Source of the DNA: Rutidosis leptorrhynchoides
Lineage: Eukaryota > Streptophyta > Magnoliopsida > Asterales > Asteraceae
Assembly (NCBI RefSeq): GCF_046630445.1
Contig: NC_092333.1
Coordinates: 105,013,501 to 105,077,500, forward strand
Direction: 5' to 3'
Length of the DNA: 64,000 nt
Part shown: piece by piece, positions 10,371 to 21,271 of the stretch
How positions within the stretch are numbered: the first letter of the stretch is position 1
How the letters are laid out: the number at the start of each line of letters is the position of its first letter
Notes under the pieces: model-generated
The model's input: only the letters and a program-made list of their open reading frames with translations
What the model was told of the DNA's origin: nothing
The model's database searches: none
Program-made: the position numbers and the translations under genes

Positions 10371-11177
10371 TTGATGTGGTTTTTTTATCATTACGATTGG
10401 TTTCGTATATCGTCTGTTGATACGGGGTTTGTATGTTTAGGATATTAGAATAATTCAATATACATAACATGTTAAGTAGGAGTTATTTATAATGATAACT
10501 TTTTAAGGTTATTATGTTTGTAGACGGATAATTTTTTTTTAACTCTTATAACTACTAATTTTATATATCTTACATAGACTAACTAATTAATGAACGACCA
10601 TGTAATTTTGTAGTTAAATATAAAACTTCATAGAAGATGACCCGCGAGTTATTGTGAAAAATTGTCCCGCTTCATTCATATTGTTCATTTAAAAGGTTAA
10701 TTAATAACGTAATTACCTCATTCATATTGTTCAATCAGAATAATTATTAAACATGTAATTGTCATTCAGAATCTTTGAAGAATTCAGACTTTGTATTATT
10801 CAACGCTTAATCATTCTATTTTATCAAACATAACTTTTGTCTCCTAAACAAAAATGATTAATCACTGGAAATATAATCTAAATTATTTAAAGCTTCAGAC
10901 TAAACTTCGTTCTTGATGATAATAACATGTTTATCAGAAATTTTAAATAAACACAATAATAATGTAAAATGACCGTATTAACATTCATCAATGAATATAT
11001 AAAAGAGTATGAATGTTTAATAATTATTATTTTAGATATAATTTGAAATAAATGTTAAAAGAAATGCTTAGTAATATTATATAATAATATATAATATAGC
11101 TTAATATATTACACATTTAAGACGAAATATTATAATATATAATAGAATAGAATAATATAATACAATATAATATTAAT
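10371..11177. other. AT-rich spacer without a recognised gene
   Basis: No coding frame can be supported. Words such as CATTCAGAATC and CAACGCTTAATCATT around 10700-10820 resemble the interior of the MITE at 22331-22714, so an old relative of that MITE may lie here. Clear terminal repeats are not visible. Confidence 0.5.
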
Positions 11178-11497
11178 ATAACTAGTTAATAACTCGCGTT
11201 TTCCTAGGACTTAAATATAAGTTATTGTTGTATTTTGTTGAAGTGGTTTTCTAATGACGAATTAGATAACTGTGATATATTTAAATTGTGTAAACTATAA
11301 AAATAACTTATAAGTAGTTATTATATGTGTATAAGAATGACATTTGCGTACAAAAGGTATAGATCCCTTATATTTGCAACACGCCCATCATGATCTTTTT
11401 TGTATCCGTCGTGGCAAGTGTACTCGTGAACATGTTAACTCTTTTGGGCCTTGTACATTGCACGTTGAATATTCACGACCTCCGAACAAATCACTTG

Positions 11498-11583
<86 letters not shown>

Positions 11584-11793
11584 ACTAGTTAATTATTCGC
11601 GTTTTCTTAGGACTTAAATATAAGTTATTGTTGTATTTTGTTGAAGTAGTTTTCTAATGACGAATTAGATAACCGTGATATATTTAAATTGAGTAAACTA
11701 TAAAAATAACTTATAAGTTGTTATTATATGTGTATAAGAATGACATTTGCGTACAAAAGGTATAGATCCCTTATATTTGCAACACGCCCATTA

Positions 11794-11799
<6 letters not shown>
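11178..11799 (+). repeat. Direct duplication of about 215 bp around a TA microsatellite
   Basis: The segment from AACTAGTTAATAACTCGCG (about 11180) to ACACGCCCATCATGAT (11395) recurs at 11583-11799 with few changes. A (TA)n tract (11502-11579) separates the copies, and a second TA tract (11796-11835) follows the second. The period is about 403 bases. Neither copy has a coding signal. Confidence 0.85.
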
Positions 11800-11837
<38 letters not shown>

Positions 11838-11867
11838 ACCCATCACAAAAACTAACACAACAAAAAT

Positions 11868-12155
11868 TAAAAAATATATTTAAAGGGTTCTATATCCATG
11901 ACCCACTTATGACCCGTCAATATGTAAAAAAACTTAATCGGCCCATACCCATGGGTAACTTTTTTTTAGATTTAACCAGCAAATTAACATAAGTTTTTGT
12001 TACATTGATAAACTATTTAAAGGTTCAGAATCCATTACCCGCCTATGACCTAGTCAATAGGTAAAAAACAATAATCGATCCATACCATGGATATTTTATC
12101 TAGACTTAACCAGTAAAATAACATAAGTTTTTGTTACATAAATAAATTATTTATT
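11868..12155 (+). repeat. Tandem repeat, two units of about 142 bp
   Basis: Both units share ATGACC, GTCAATAxGTAAAAAA, a CCCATGG-like core, and TTAACATAAGTTTTTGTTACAT. The copies are diverged. No protein is encoded. Confidence 0.7.
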
Positions 12156-12377
12156 TATTATGTTCTATAGACTTATATAAAATATCGTTAATAAATTATT
12201 AGTTCGCGTTTATCTTTAACTTTTAATTATTTAATTATATGATTTTAGTATCATATCATATGCTCCGTATCATATAAGGATTAGGATAAGGATTATATTA
12301 TGCGGGAACTTAAGTTTATTAAATATTAAATATATAATTTAAATAGTTTTTATTTAATTCTATGGATTACTACAAAA

Positions 12378-12404
12378 CTAGTTTATGACCCGTGAATTCA
12401 CGGG
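12378..12404 (-). mobile_element. Helitron-like 3' terminus (minus strand)
   Basis: On the minus strand a perfect 16-base palindrome CCCGTGAATTCACGGG (12389-12404) is followed after seven bases by CTAG and then T. That matches the plant Helitron 3' end pattern of a hairpin close to CTRR-T. The element would extend rightwards. Its 5' end is not identified. Confidence 0.5.
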
Positions 12405-12423
12405 CTTTAAACTTCAATGAATA

Positions 12424-12878
12424 CGTAGTTTGATATATGTTCATCTCTTGTGCAAATACTTCAAATGGGGAACCGTGATTGCCTCACAAGAGTGATCTAC
12501 TAACTTGAGTTTGTCCTTATACGCTCATACACTTAAGTTCTTTATGGCACAGTAATTACCCTCAACCAAACACATTGTTCATGGTTGTTTTCAAAAAAAA
12601 AAATTCTCTTAACGCTTACAACGATTTTATTGCCGTGTATCATCATGGATGGTGCCGGACATGTAGTTGAATATATGTTCATCTCTTGTGCAAATACATC
12701 AAAAGGGGGAACCGTGATTGTCTCACGCAAGTGATTCACCAACTTGAATTTGTCCTTATACGCTTATACACTAAAGTACTTTATGACACAATAATTACCC
12801 TCGACCAAAATTTGTTCATGGTAGTTTTCAAACATTAATCTCTTAACGCTTGCAACAATTTTATTACCCTGTATGGTG
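12424..12878 (+). repeat. Tandem duplication with a period of about 236 bp
   Basis: Two diverged copies (12424-12652 and 12661-12878) share TTCATCTCTTGTGCAAATAC, ACCGTGATTG, TTGTCCTTATACGC and CTCTTAACGCTT. They may be internal repeats of the Helitron-like element ending at 12378. No gene is visible. Confidence 0.75.
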
Positions 12879-12936
12879 TAGGAAATGTATGTTAGTAAAC
12901 ATGTAAACATATGTAAATATATATTGTTGTACCACC

Positions 12937-13215
12937 AAAGTCTTGGCTTGAATGGTATGAGGTGCGATTTAACTTAGGGTAATGTCAATCCATGTTCGAT
13001 TCTCACTCCAAACGAAAGTTTTCAACCTTTGATGGTCCGGCCAACATCAATGCCATTTGGGAAGATCTCGGGGGTTTTCCATACCTTTGATGGTACTGCC
13101 AACCATCGTCACGAAATTGAATTTCCTCCTAACGTGTGTATGGATGCATATGATCAAGAAGGTGGTTAAGTCCCTCTAGATGATGCCGATATCACAGTTC
13201 GGAAAAAATATACAT
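12937..13215 (+). mobile_element. SINE-like unit with pol III boxes
   Basis: A box-A-like TGGCTTGAATGG at 12944 and a box-B-like GTTCGATTC at 12994 have near-tRNA spacing, followed by non-tRNA sequence. No poly(A) tail or clean TSD was found, so the 3' limit is approximate. Confidence 0.4.
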
Positions 13216-13485
13216 TGTTGTGGATAGTGTGTATAACTAGATATTGATATTTATATTTATTTAAAATGAGTAAAATTATCATGAAATTCAATATATATTC
13301 AATTAGAAAATGGTTGAAATTACGTTCGAAGAGTGAATACAAAAATTTATTCAGACATACTCATACACATATAAAGAATATAAATTCATTTGTAAGTCAA
13401 TGAAAAATTTTACAAACGTAACACAAAACGAATTAATGATCACTGAATATATTATATATAAATATAAATGTGTTTTAATCAAGAG

Positions 13486-14143
13486 AAAAACACTTTTTTG
13501 GGAGAAAGTGGGGGGAATTCTTTTTTTCGTTTTTAATTTTTTTTTTCAAACATTAAGATCACATTAAAATATGAATATTTAAAAAAGACACTTTGTGATA
13601 AATATTATTATTTTGGCGGAAAAATGCTCAGAAAAATAAATGATAACATTCATTGCAATGAATGTTTTACTTCTGAGTTTTTTTTTTAAGGAGTTAGAAA
13701 TTAGAGTTTAGAAATTAGGGTTTAGAAATTATGAGTTAAAAATTAGGTGTTAGCTATTAGGGTTTAGAAATTAGGGTTTTGAGTTTAGAAATTAGGGTTT
13801 AGATTGAATTTTTAACACGAATGGTTTAAAGTTTATGGTTTTCGGTTTAGGGACTAAACCCAAAACACTAAACCCTAAACTCTAAATCGGGCTAAATTTA
13901 AAAAAAAAACACTTCACACAAGATGAAAACAAAACGATGCAATTAAACTCTAATTAAAACATTACTCATGATGAATGTTATCATTTATTTTTTCGAGCTA
14001 TTTTCCGCCAAAATAGTAACATTCGTCACAAGGTGTCTTTTTTAAATATTATATTTTCATGTGATCTTAATGTTTAAAAATGTTTTTTTTTAAAACAAAA
14101 AAATTTACTTTCCCCCTAATTCTTTCAAAAAAGTGCTTCCCTA
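13486..14143. mobile_element. Foldback DNA element with long terminal inverted repeats
   Basis: The left arm (about 13486-13680) and right arm (about 13935-14143) are inverted copies. Both carry the CACTTTTTTG end, ATTAAGATCACAT, GACACxTTGTG, TTTTGGCGGAAAA and TGATAACATTCAT. The centre holds several TTAGGGTTTAGAAA units, which resemble plant telomere repeat TTTAGGG. No transposase is encoded and no TSD was confirmed. The long arms suggest a non-autonomous Mutator-type or foldback element. Confidence 0.7.
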
Positions 14144-14384
14144 TATATAAATAATTATATTAAATACACTATATGAGTTAATTAAAGATGTGGTAATTGA
14201 TACGCAAAAACTGAAAGATTCGGTAGGTGTCATAAAATAAAAAACGATATAATTTTAAAACAGATAAAAACAAGATTATATATTAATATTAATTTAATTG
14301 ATATTATATGATAAAAGGAATTGAGAATCGGAGTCAGTTTAGGAAAAGAAAAAGGATCAGTGGTTTAGGTCAAAGGGAACCATG

Positions 14385-14640
14385 TGTTATGAAAGTCAAA
14401 TTTGGATGACAACTTGCACAGTAAAATTATGAATTATTGATTACTATTTCACCTATCATTATCATACATAATTGAAGACAACAATTGTATAGTTAATTTT
14501 AGTACTATAAATATCGAGTGAGATATAAGGATGTTACACACAATTCTTCAATAATAATTCTTACTTCCTTATTTCTTCTTTAATAATCTATAGTTGAGAA
14601 TTAGGCTACAAAAGTTGTTATCTATCACTAAATTACAACA
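14385..14640 (+). repeat. 5' LTR of the copia element
   Basis: 256 bp, TG...CA ends, with TATAAATA at 14506-14513. Same length as the 3' LTR, no indels. Confidence 0.95.
14506..14513 (+). promoter_or_regulatory. LTR TATA box
   Basis: TATAAATA in a short LTR, about 130 bases before the LTR end, a usual position for the copia U3 promoter. It is also intact in the 3' LTR (about 20373). Confidence 0.65.
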
Positions 14641-14655
14641 CGTTATCAGCACGAA
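14641..14655 (+). other. Primer-binding region of the copia element
   Basis: CGTTATCAGCACGAA directly follows the LTR. The wording differs from the TGGTATCAGAGC used by the gypsy elements here. I do not assign the priming tRNA. Confidence 0.6.
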
Positions 14656-15408
14656 GTGCTCCGTATAATCAAGGTTTATCTAAGCAAGCACAAGTCACTA
14701 ATCAAGGTAAAAAATTCTTTAACGATATCTTCTATTATTTATTAGTAAGGTAAATATTATTATCATCATAAGTAAAATTATATTTATGTAATCTAACTTT
14801 TATTAACTTCACTAACATTTATATTTATGTTATTTAAGTTATATATGGTCGGTTATACCGCCTGAATTATATTTATGTAATCTAACTTTTATTAACTTCA
14901 CTGACATTTTTATTTATGTTATTTAAGTTATATATGGGCTGTTATACAGCCTGAATTATATTTCTGTAATCTAACTCTTATTAACTTCACTAACATTTAT
15001 ATTTATGTTATCTAACATTTATGATTACTTATGCAATTAATCATTATTTATTTCATACATACTAATGTTTATTCTTAAAATTTATTATTTATGCATAATA
15101 TGTTTATTCTCTTAATCTTCGTATTTATACTAAACGTATTTATACTAAATGTATTTATAGTAATCGTATTTGTACTAATAAAATTCTTTTATTAAAATTA
15201 TTATTAATACAACGAGTACATAACAGTCGTTAACGTCAACTAACAACGTTACAACGGTCATATATACATAACGGTTGTTAACGTCAACTGAGGACGTTAC
15301 AACGACTATATTTTTAAAATGTAAAATAAACATCTCCGTTTTCACATTTTCACAAACCAATCTTCATTTTCTCAGATTACCACTCTCAAAAGTTTTTTTT
15401 TTGTAAAG

Positions 15409-15573
15409 ATGATTCACACAAGGATTAATTTTCCTATTGTATTGGTCATACTAACTATCATCATTGTTGCTAATATACCACCGGGTGAACCTATATTCTA
15501 TCCTGCTCTTGTGGTTTTATCATTTGTAATCATGTCATTATTCTGTTGTTTGCTACTTATGAATTTAAAATGA
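15409..15573 (+). CDS. Small membrane protein ORF in the copia leader (54 aa)
   Basis: ATG 15409 to TGA 15571-15573 encodes 54 aa, upstream of gag. It has two hydrophobic segments: residues about 9-22 (VLVILTIIIVA) and about 29-51 (ending FCCLLLMNL), separated by IPPGEPIFYPA. The layout and the PPxE turn resemble the antisense proteins of elements A and B (LPPEESVFFYFA in B), so it may be a homologue, but similarity is limited and hydrophobic sequences can align by chance. Here it lies in sense with the retrotransposon, 83 bases before the gag ATG. A leader ORF at this place is not part of the standard copia layout. Confidence 0.5.
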   Translation: MIHTRINFPIVLVILTIIIVANIPPGEPIFYPALVVLSFVIMSLFCCLLLMNLK

Positions 15574-15656
15574 TTCTGATTTCATTTTATTATTTGTCTA
15601 TGAATAGAAGTTGATTATGATTATGATTTATGTTGTTCATCTTTTGATAATAGAAA

Positions 15657-16108
15657 ATGTCGAATTTGAAAAAGCTTAAATTTTCTCCTTTAAAATCAAG
15701 TGGGAATAACTACTTAACATGGGTTATGAATGTAGAAAAACATCTCGAATCAATCGGTATTTTAGAAACCCTGAATGAAAATAACAATTGTTCCGAACAA
15801 GAAAAAGCAATAGCAAGTATTTTTCTTAGCAAACATATTGACGAGTCCTTAGAATCAACATATTATATGATCGAAGATCCAAGTTTATTATGAAAATACT
15901 CAAAGATAGATACGATATTAATTATCAAGAAATAACGGTGATCCATGAAAGAATAAAATTGAAGATGTTAGTAGACGCTCTTATAAGAATCCCGGAGATT
16001 CTTATTAATGATCTGGTAACGTGGATCATCATTCTAGTATTTCTTGAATACATGAACATCTTGTTTATCTCTACAAATAAGTCCCAAAAGAAAAGAAAAC
16101 GAGAGTGA
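15657..16108 (+). pseudogene. copia gag remnant
   Basis: ATG 15657 starts a copia-type gag N-terminus (SGNNYLTWVMNVEKHLES). The frame hits TGA at 15891 and the homologous sequence continues one frame over from 15890 (MKILKDRYDINYQEITVIHE). It breaks up after about 16010, and no CCHC zinc knuckle was found. Confidence 0.8.
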
Positions 16109-16339
16109 ATCTGTTGAAAAATCTTGATTAAATAAACCCTGAGCTACCTTGAGACTTGAATGGTTTGAATTTTCTAAGATGCCTAGCTTGTTATGTATCA
16201 CTCATAAATAAATAGTTTTAGACCATAACGCATATGTTTATTAAGTGTTATCTTTTATGTACTTCAGATTGTAACTTGTTTGCAGGTAATATAATTTGAT
16301 TATCTTGCTGAAATATAACTCATTATTTACTTATCTTAT

Positions 16340-16680
16340 TTGAAGTTTTAGTATGAATCCTGCTGAAATACAACATCAATTAAATGGTAAAGACCTATGC
16401 ATTGCAGATAGCGGTAACATACACACTATGATCAAATCTAAGAAATATTTCATTGATTTAAATCAAAATGAAGGAATTATAAATACTATATCAGGTCTTG
16501 CAAACTTGATATAAGGAACGGAAAAGGCAAAAATTCATATTACCAAATGGTACGAATTTTCTGATAAACAATGCTTTGTTTTCTCCCAAATCAAAGAGAA
16601 ATTTGTTAAGTTTCTCTGATATATATCATATTGGATATGATTATCAGTCAATGATAACCGGAAATGAGAAATACCTATGT
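16340..16680 (+). pseudogene. copia protease remnant
   Basis: The sequence around 16399-16420 reads CIADSG, the copia aspartic protease active-site motif, followed by a recognisable but interrupted domain with a TAA after SGLANLI. The minisatellite starts immediately downstream. Confidence 0.65.
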
Positions 16681-16684
16681 AGCA

Positions 16685-16985
16685 CCGAAAAACGCATATG
16701 ATAAAAAGCGCATATGATGAAAAGCGCATATGATGAAAAGCGCAGCACATATGATTAAAAGCACAACGCATATGATAAAAAGCGCATATGATAAAAAGCG
16801 CATATGATGAAAAGCGCAGCGCATATGATTAAAAGCGCATATAATAAAAAGCGCATATGATGAAAAGCGCAGCGCATATGATTAAAAGCGCAGCGCATAT
16901 GATTAAAAGCGCGTATGATGAAAAGTGCATATGATGAAAAGCGCAGCGCATATGATTAAAGGCGCATAAAAGGATATATATAATG
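16685..16985. repeat. Minisatellite of GCGCATATGATGAAAA-type units
   Basis: About 17 units of 16-21 bases alternate two forms, GCGCATATGATGAAAA and GCGCAGCGCATATGATTAAAA, each holding the palindrome CATATG. The array lies between the protease and integrase remnants of the copia element, where an intact element would have continuous coding sequence. Confidence 0.9.
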
Positions 16986-17089
16986 AAAAGCACATATGGT
17001 GATTAATGAAAAGTACATATGGTGATTAATGAAAAGAATATTGAGAAAGAATCACCAATGTTTCTTGAAAAGAATTCAAGGTTATATAT

Positions 17090-17570
17090 ATGGACCAATT
17101 CATTCATCATGTGAACCATTTTGATATTTCATGGTTCTAATAGACGCATCTAGCGGATGGTCTCATGTTTGTGTGTTATCAAACCGTAATATGGCATTTG
17201 CAAAATTTCTTGCACAAATTATTAAATTGAGAACACATTATTCTGATTACTCCATTAAAAGGATGAGACTTGATAATGCTGGTGAGTTAACATCTCAAGC
17301 ATTTAATGATTATTATATGTCTACAGAGATTGTTGTTGAACATTTAGTTGCTCATGTGCATACACAAAATTGATTTAGCTGAATCAATAGATAAACGCTT
17401 GCAGCTAATAACTAGAAAATTGGTAATGAGTACAAAACTCTCAATATTTATATGGGGACATGTAAATTTACATGATGCGACATTAATTCGCATTAAACCA
17501 AGTGCAAGTCATAAATATTCTCCATTACCAACTTAATTTTGGTCGAGAGCCAAATATTTTCCATCTTAGA
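17090..17570 (+). pseudogene. copia integrase core remnant
   Basis: From about 17130 the frame reads DASSGWSHVCVLSNRN, then RLDNAGELTSQAFNDY and VEHLVAHVHTQN, the copia integrase core including an Asp in RLDNAGE. A frameshift near 17365 shifts to a frame reading LAESIDKRLQLITRKL, and a stop follows at 17534. Residues expected at conserved places are changed (GELTS rather than GEFTS). Confidence 0.85.
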
Positions 17571-17929
17571 ACATTTGATTGTGCAGTGTATTTTTAATTG
17601 CACCACCACAACAAATGGTTCCTCAAAGAAGGATTGAAATATATGTTGGATATGAAACATCTTCAATCATAAGATATATTGAATGCATGACCGGTGATGT
17701 TTTTACATCACGTTTTTGCTGATTGTCATTTTAATGAAAAATTGTTCCCTAGATTAGGGGGAGAAATGAAAAAATAAATAAAATGATGTTTCATGATGTG
17801 AACATCAATTAAGGTATCTTGATACTCGCACAAAAGAATGCGAAACAAAAATTTTTTAAAAATAATAATAATAATAATAATGCATATGCAATAACTTGCG
17901 AATAAATTGCCCGATGCATTTACAGATGC

Positions 17930-19700
17930 AAAAAGAGTGACTAAATCAAATATATCAACAGTAAATGCTCTAGCAAGAATTGAAATTTCAAAAGCTGGCA
18001 ATAATGTCACTCTTGAGTCTTTATCACGCCATAAACGTGGGAGACCAATTGGTTCCAAAGATAAAAATCCTTGAAAAGGAAAATTAGCTGATAATGAGGT
18101 AAAAGAAAGTGTTCAAGAAGAATCACAAATCAATACTCCTTCTGCAGAGGAGATTGATGATGTCAATACGGAATTTTCAATCAGTTATGCACATTCAAAA
18201 ATATTATGGAACCGAAATGTAATGAAAAATCTTGATGAGATATTTTCATATAATGTTGCATATGACATCATGAATGATGATGATGATGATCCAGAACCAA
18301 AATCTGTCTTGGAATATCAAAATAGACATGATTGAGATCATTGAATATGAGCAATACGAGCTGAATTAGAATCGCTCAATAAAAGAAAAGTTTTCGGATC
18401 AATCGTTATCACTTTTATAGATGTGAAACGTATGAGATAAAAATGAATTTTTATCCGAAAAAGAAATGAGAAAAATGAAGTTACAAGATAAAGCTAGACT
18501 TGTAACTCAAGATTTCTCTCAAAGACCATGAATGGATTATGAGAAAAACTTATTCTCCTGTTATGGATGCAATTACTTTTAGATACTTAATCAGCCTAAC
18601 AGTCTCTAAAAATTTAGAAATGAATCTCATGGATGTTATAACTACTTATTTAAATGAATCACTTGATAGTAATATATACATGAATATCCATGAAGGGTTT
18701 AAGGTATCAGAAACATCTAATGCAAAACCCAAAGAAATGTATTTCATTGAATCACAAAGATTTTTATATGGGTTGATACAATAGTATAACTGATTAAGTG
18801 ATTACTTGATAAGAAAAAGGGTATACAAATAATCTTATTTGAACATGTGTTCTTATTAAGAAAACAATGTCCGGATATGTGATTGTAAGTTGTTTATGTC
18901 AATGATCATAACATCATATGAACAAATAAAGAGATCTATGAAATCATTCAACTTCTAAAAAAAAAAATTAAATGAAAGATCTTGAAAAAAAAAATCAAGT
19001 ATTGCCTTGGATTGCAAATTGAGCATATGCCTAATGGTTTACTTTTACATCAAACAAACTATACCAAAAAGATTTTAAAACATTTTTTAAAGACAAAATC
19101 ATTAGTTGATATATCACTCAATATTGACACTGATCCATTTCATCCCCGTGAAGATCATGAAGATCTTTACGGATCAGAAGTTCCATATCTTAGTGCAATT
19201 GGGGTTATTATGTATTTGACAAATTGTACAATACCTGACATTTCTTTTGCAGTTAATTTGTTGACAAGGTTAAGCTCAACCCCTACAAAAAGACATTGAA
19301 ATGGGATCCAGCAGATATTTTGATACCCTTGAGGAACTGCTGATTTAAAATTATTTTAGTCTAACGCTTCAAAACAAGATTTGGTTGATTATGTATATGC
19401 AGGTCATTCATCAAATCCTCATAAAGATAAATCTCAAACTCGATATGTATTCCTAAATGGAGGTACCACAAAATCATGACGTTCTTAAAATAAACACTTG
19501 TTGCAACATCATCAAATCATGCGAAGTGATTGCATTATATGAAACTACTCGAAAATGTGTTTGGTTGAGATCAATGACACAAATCATTATTGATTCTTGT
19601 GGACTAGAACGCTATAAAAGACTAACAACTATCTTCACCAACAACTATATATGAAGATAATGTAGCTTGCATAATACAAATGAAAGAAGAGTATTAAAAG
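17930..19700 (+). pseudogene. copia reverse transcriptase and RNase H remnant
   Basis: Segments include TYSPVMDAITFRYLISLTV (18540), a Leu-Tyr-Gly-Leu block (18770), YCLGLQIEHMPNGLL (19000), and an RNase H part up to EDNVACIIQMKEE (about 19690). The catalytic YVDD motif reads YVND because the codon at 18901 is AAT, so the enzyme would be dead even without the many stops and shifts. Confidence 0.85.
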
Positions 19701-19716
19701 TGACAGAACAAAATAT

Positions 19717-19930
19717 AAATGCTGATGAGGCGCCAAAGTCATAGACGGTCTTAACGGTCATAAGTTTGATGGAAAAGAATGGTATGTTGGTAAGGCTCAG
19801 AAAAGACTAAAAGGGAATAGGAATTGAAACAAGGGTTTGAGCAAACCGTGAAGGAGACTGTAGACAAATCACAGGGGCTAAACTTGTACATAAAAAATTT
19901 AGATGATACAGTTTCAGATGAAAACCTCGG
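19717..19930 (+). pseudogene. Captured PABP fragment inside the copia RNase H domain
   Basis: Reads NADEA, then (one frameshift near 19740) IDGLNGHKFDGKEWYVGKAQ, then FEQTVKETVDKSQGLNLYIK, NLDDTVSDEN. These are the end of RRM3, the linker and the start of RRM4 of cytoplasmic poly(A)-binding protein. It replaces a few codons between the RNase H block ending near 19710 and the C-terminal copia block beginning FFSYTQDL at 19931. From 19824 the PABP and copia parts share one open frame through 20093. Introns are absent. It covers the same part of PABP as the fragments in elements A and B. Confidence 0.85.
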
Positions 19931-20093
19931 ATTCTTCTCATATACTCAAGATCTCGTAAAAGACAACCAGATTGAAATGAGATATGTTCGATCCAGCAAA
20001 AACTCTGCCGATTTTTTCACTAAAGCACTTCCAACTGCTATTTTCAGAACGCGTGTTCACAATATTGGCATGAGACATGTTAAAAGGATTTAA
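19931..20093 (+). pseudogene. C-terminus of the copia polyprotein
   Basis: FFSYTQDLVKDNQIEMRYVR to GMRHVKRI, stop TAA at 20091. It is the normal copia end (SADFFTKALP motif) in an open frame, but fused upstream to PABP sequence rather than to RNase H. Confidence 0.85.
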
Positions 20094-20251
20094 CGCCTCA
20101 GCGATGTCTACTTGAGGGAGAGTCAACTCTATGCTGCATTCTTTTTCCCTTAGCTAAAGTTTTTTCCCACTGGGTTTTCTTTAGCAAGGTTTTTAATGAG
20201 CCAGTATAAGTTGATCTCTAAATGATAATAAAGTTGTCATAAAATGGGGAG

Positions 20252-20507
20252 TGTTATGAAAGTCAAATTTGAATGACAATTTGCACAGTAAAATTATGAA
20301 TTATTGATTACTGTTTCACCTATCATTATCATACATAATTGAAGACAACAATTGTATAGTTAATTTTAGTACTATAAATATCGAGTGAGATATAAGGATG
20401 CTACACACAATTCTTCAATAATAATTCTTACTTCCTCATTTCTTCTTTAATAATCTATAGTTTAGAATTAGGCTACAAAAGTTGTTATCTATCACTAAAT
20501 TACAACA
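20252..20507 (+). repeat. 3' LTR of the copia element
   Basis: 256 bp, preceded by a purine tract AAAATGGGGAG (20241-20251). It is followed by TSD CCATG. Confidence 0.95.
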
Positions 20508-20687
20508 CCATGTATGTTTTTGTTTAAGAGATATATTGGCTAATATTGCTATTTAATTTGATTTAACGGTTCTTAGTCATTCTTATTTTTAGATTCAAGG
20601 GTTATATTTTTGACATGTCAACTTTTACTAAGTTTTTTTTTTGCTAATATTACTTTTGTAGTAACAGTAACAGTAATAGAGATAAAG

Positions 20688-20803
20688 CCTCGTTTGGTTC
20701 ACGAAATCCAATTGAATTCCGGCGGAATTGTAATCAAATATAGGTATGACGCATTTCTAAATTTGTTTTTAATTCTGCCGGAGGATTTAGTGAGCCAAAC
20801 AGG
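20688..20803. mobile_element. Small MITE, 116 bp
   Basis: The left end CCTCGTTTGGTTCACGAAAT and right end (read in reverse, CCTGTTTGGCTCACTAAAT) are inverted repeats that continue to the CCGGCGGAATT/CCGGCAGAATT cores. No TSD was confirmed. Confidence 0.6.
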
Positions 20804-20879
20804 ATGTAAGATTGATATAGTTAAATGGAATTCGCACAAATATACATAACAAAACTATGAAATATTTTTAATAATCTTC

Positions 20880-20882
<3 letters not shown>

Positions 20883-20944
<62 letters not shown>
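20883..20944. repeat. (TA)n microsatellite
   Basis: Alternating TA tract of about 62 bases. Confidence 0.9.
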
Positions 20945-20949
<5 letters not shown>

Positions 20950-21042
20950 CAAATTCTAAACCTTTTTACTTGTAGGTTAATTACCGATCATTATTCATTT
21001 TTTTATTTTAATTTAATACATTTTTTTACTTTTTTATTATTT

Positions 21043-21188
21043 GAAATTTTATATCTACTAAAATTTTTAGTTATTAGAGAATATTGCACAGTATTATATT
21101 AAGATACAAATTATTAATATGTTAATATGTATACAATTTTTACACAGTTCATTTTTTTTTGTTTCATTGACGTTTAGTTTTGGGTTTA

Positions 21189-21271
<83 letters not shown>

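Larger units (their letters stand above)
14385..20507 (+). mobile_element. Ty1/copia LTR retrotransposon, complete but coding-dead
   Basis: Two 256-bp LTRs (14385-14640, 20252-20507) beginning TGTTATG and ending ACAACA are flanked by a perfect 5-bp TSD CCATG (14380-14384, 20508-20512). The interior order is gag, protease, integrase, reverse transcriptase, RNase H, the copia order. The LTRs differ at only six visible positions (about 2.3%), yet the polyprotein has many stops and frameshifts, an inserted minisatellite and a captured PABP fragment. It may have been mobilised in trans as an already defective element. Confidence 0.95.

Noticed and set aside
11344..11592. Frames ending in long Tyr-Ile runs next to TA tracts (also near 21180, 30282 and 48038)
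   Set aside because: (TA)n translates as alternating Tyr-Ile in any frame; there is no coding support.
16685..16985. CRISPR-like array
   Set aside because: The units are contiguous short variants without unique spacers, in a plant retrotransposon; it is a minisatellite.
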